Shown: positions 63,449 through 64,000 of the stretch, in pieces
Layout of the letters: each line of letters opens with the position of its first letter
Numbering within the stretch: the first letter of the stretch is position 1
Assembly: GCA_947095585.1 (NCBI GenBank)
Contig: OX352763.1
Location: forward strand, 60,483,016 to 60,547,015
Length of the DNA: 64,000 nt
Direction: 5' to 3'
From: Nephrocerus scutellatus
Taxonomy: Eukaryota; Arthropoda; Insecta; Diptera; Pipunculidae
Made by a program: the position numbers and the translations under genes
Notes under the pieces: model-generated
Told to the model about the DNA's origin: nothing
Database searches by the model: none
Seen by the model: only the letters and a program-made list of their open reading frames with translations

Positions 63449-64000
63449 TACTGAAGCATTTATTTATTCAGATCATTCTTGTCCACCGGTTGAATTGGAC
63501 TGTGTCGCGTTGGTTTTCTAATAATTATAAATCATTAGATTTTGATAAGTTTAAATTCGTTACCATAAGTTTTGATTAAATTCGTACTTAATTATAATTA
63601 ATAATAAATAAATTATATAAATATATAAATTAATAATAAATATTAAATAAAAAAAAGAGCAGGGTAGGCTGTGTCGAAGACACGGCCGTGGGTTTTGAGC
63701 GTGACAACGTCTGTCCGGGACGAAAGAAAAGAAAACAAAGATCTTGTTGTCTGTGGGACATAAACACGGACGGATATATTAAAAAAAATTTCTATACTAA
63801 ATACAAGTCCTACGACTTGCACCGTAGCTCATCACATACATCATCATCACATCACATTATATATAAATTATTTATAAGCGAATTTTAATGTTCTTAACCA
63901 CTAACTGTGAAGTTGCTGCATATTGGATATTACTGCCCAAACACAGTAATGCAGCTTTTGGTTTCAACTCACATACACACATGATCATCAATCATATCAC

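Larger units (their letters stand above)
62736..64000 (+). repeat. Core 11 (partial, large internal deletion, cut by window end)
   Basis: Carries the mutated 18-bp triple (62759-62812), the RNase H stub, an inserted satellite piece (63048-63131), then a jump from AATGACGA to TACTGAAGC at ~63448 that removes integrase. The deletion joins at a shared CGA. The hairpin, the GTG-opened frame and the first copy of the tandem pair follow to the window end. Confidence 0.9.

Overview
This is eukaryotic repetitive DNA, most likely pericentromeric or other heterochromatin of an insect. The insect call rests on an arthropod-type LINE, a DD41D mariner-like transposon and Ty3/Gypsy pol debris, so it is inference. 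I see no host gene, tRNA or rRNA. Nearly every base belongs to one of four things: a 118-bp satellite, a ~2.2-kb 'core' carrying a dead Ty3/Gypsy RNase H-integrase fragment, one LINE, and one DNA transposon.

Layout. The window is a head-to-tail array of composite units, each made of one core followed by a block of 118-bp monomers. Ten cores lie fully inside (starting at 2871, 5275, 8387, 11730, 14384, 16899, 20245, 23593, 45316 and 58254) and partial cores occupy 1-396 and 62736-64000. All have the same orientation and the same two core/satellite junctions. From 1 to 25.8 kb the satellite blocks are short (about 3 to 21 monomers). Between 25759 and 45315 one block has grown to ~19.6 kb (~166 monomers). 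Another fills 47317-58253 and is interrupted by the LINE. Within the large blocks, multi-monomer segments are duplicated in tandem (2714 bp, 3032 bp and 1178 bp); smaller events (235 bp) and a 3.3-kb composite duplication lie in the left third.

Cores. Each runs from an RNase H C-terminal stub through an HHCC zinc-binding domain and a DD35E integrase core, then ~860 bp without recognisable coding: an AT-only tract, a conserved hairpin, a diverged tandem pair, and a degenerate edge monomer that leads into the satellite. Nine cores share the same in-frame stop in pol, so the template was dead before amplification. Shared indels and stops group the cores: 1 with 4; 2, 3, 5, 6, 7, 8 together; 9 with 10; 11 apart.

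Insertions. A ~3.0-kb LINE (51493-54529) with APE-type endonuclease and reverse transcriptase is broken by internal deletions and frame changes. A 1304-bp DD41D element (59119-60422) inside core 10 looks complete: matching terminal inverted repeats, a TA target duplication, and an uninterrupted 361-codon transposase. Core 9 provides its empty site. Core 11 carries an 84-bp piece of satellite flanked by an 18-bp direct duplication, which looks like a captured satellite seed.

The most interesting system is the composite array itself: a retroelement-linked satellite amplified at three levels (monomer, multi-monomer block, core plus block).
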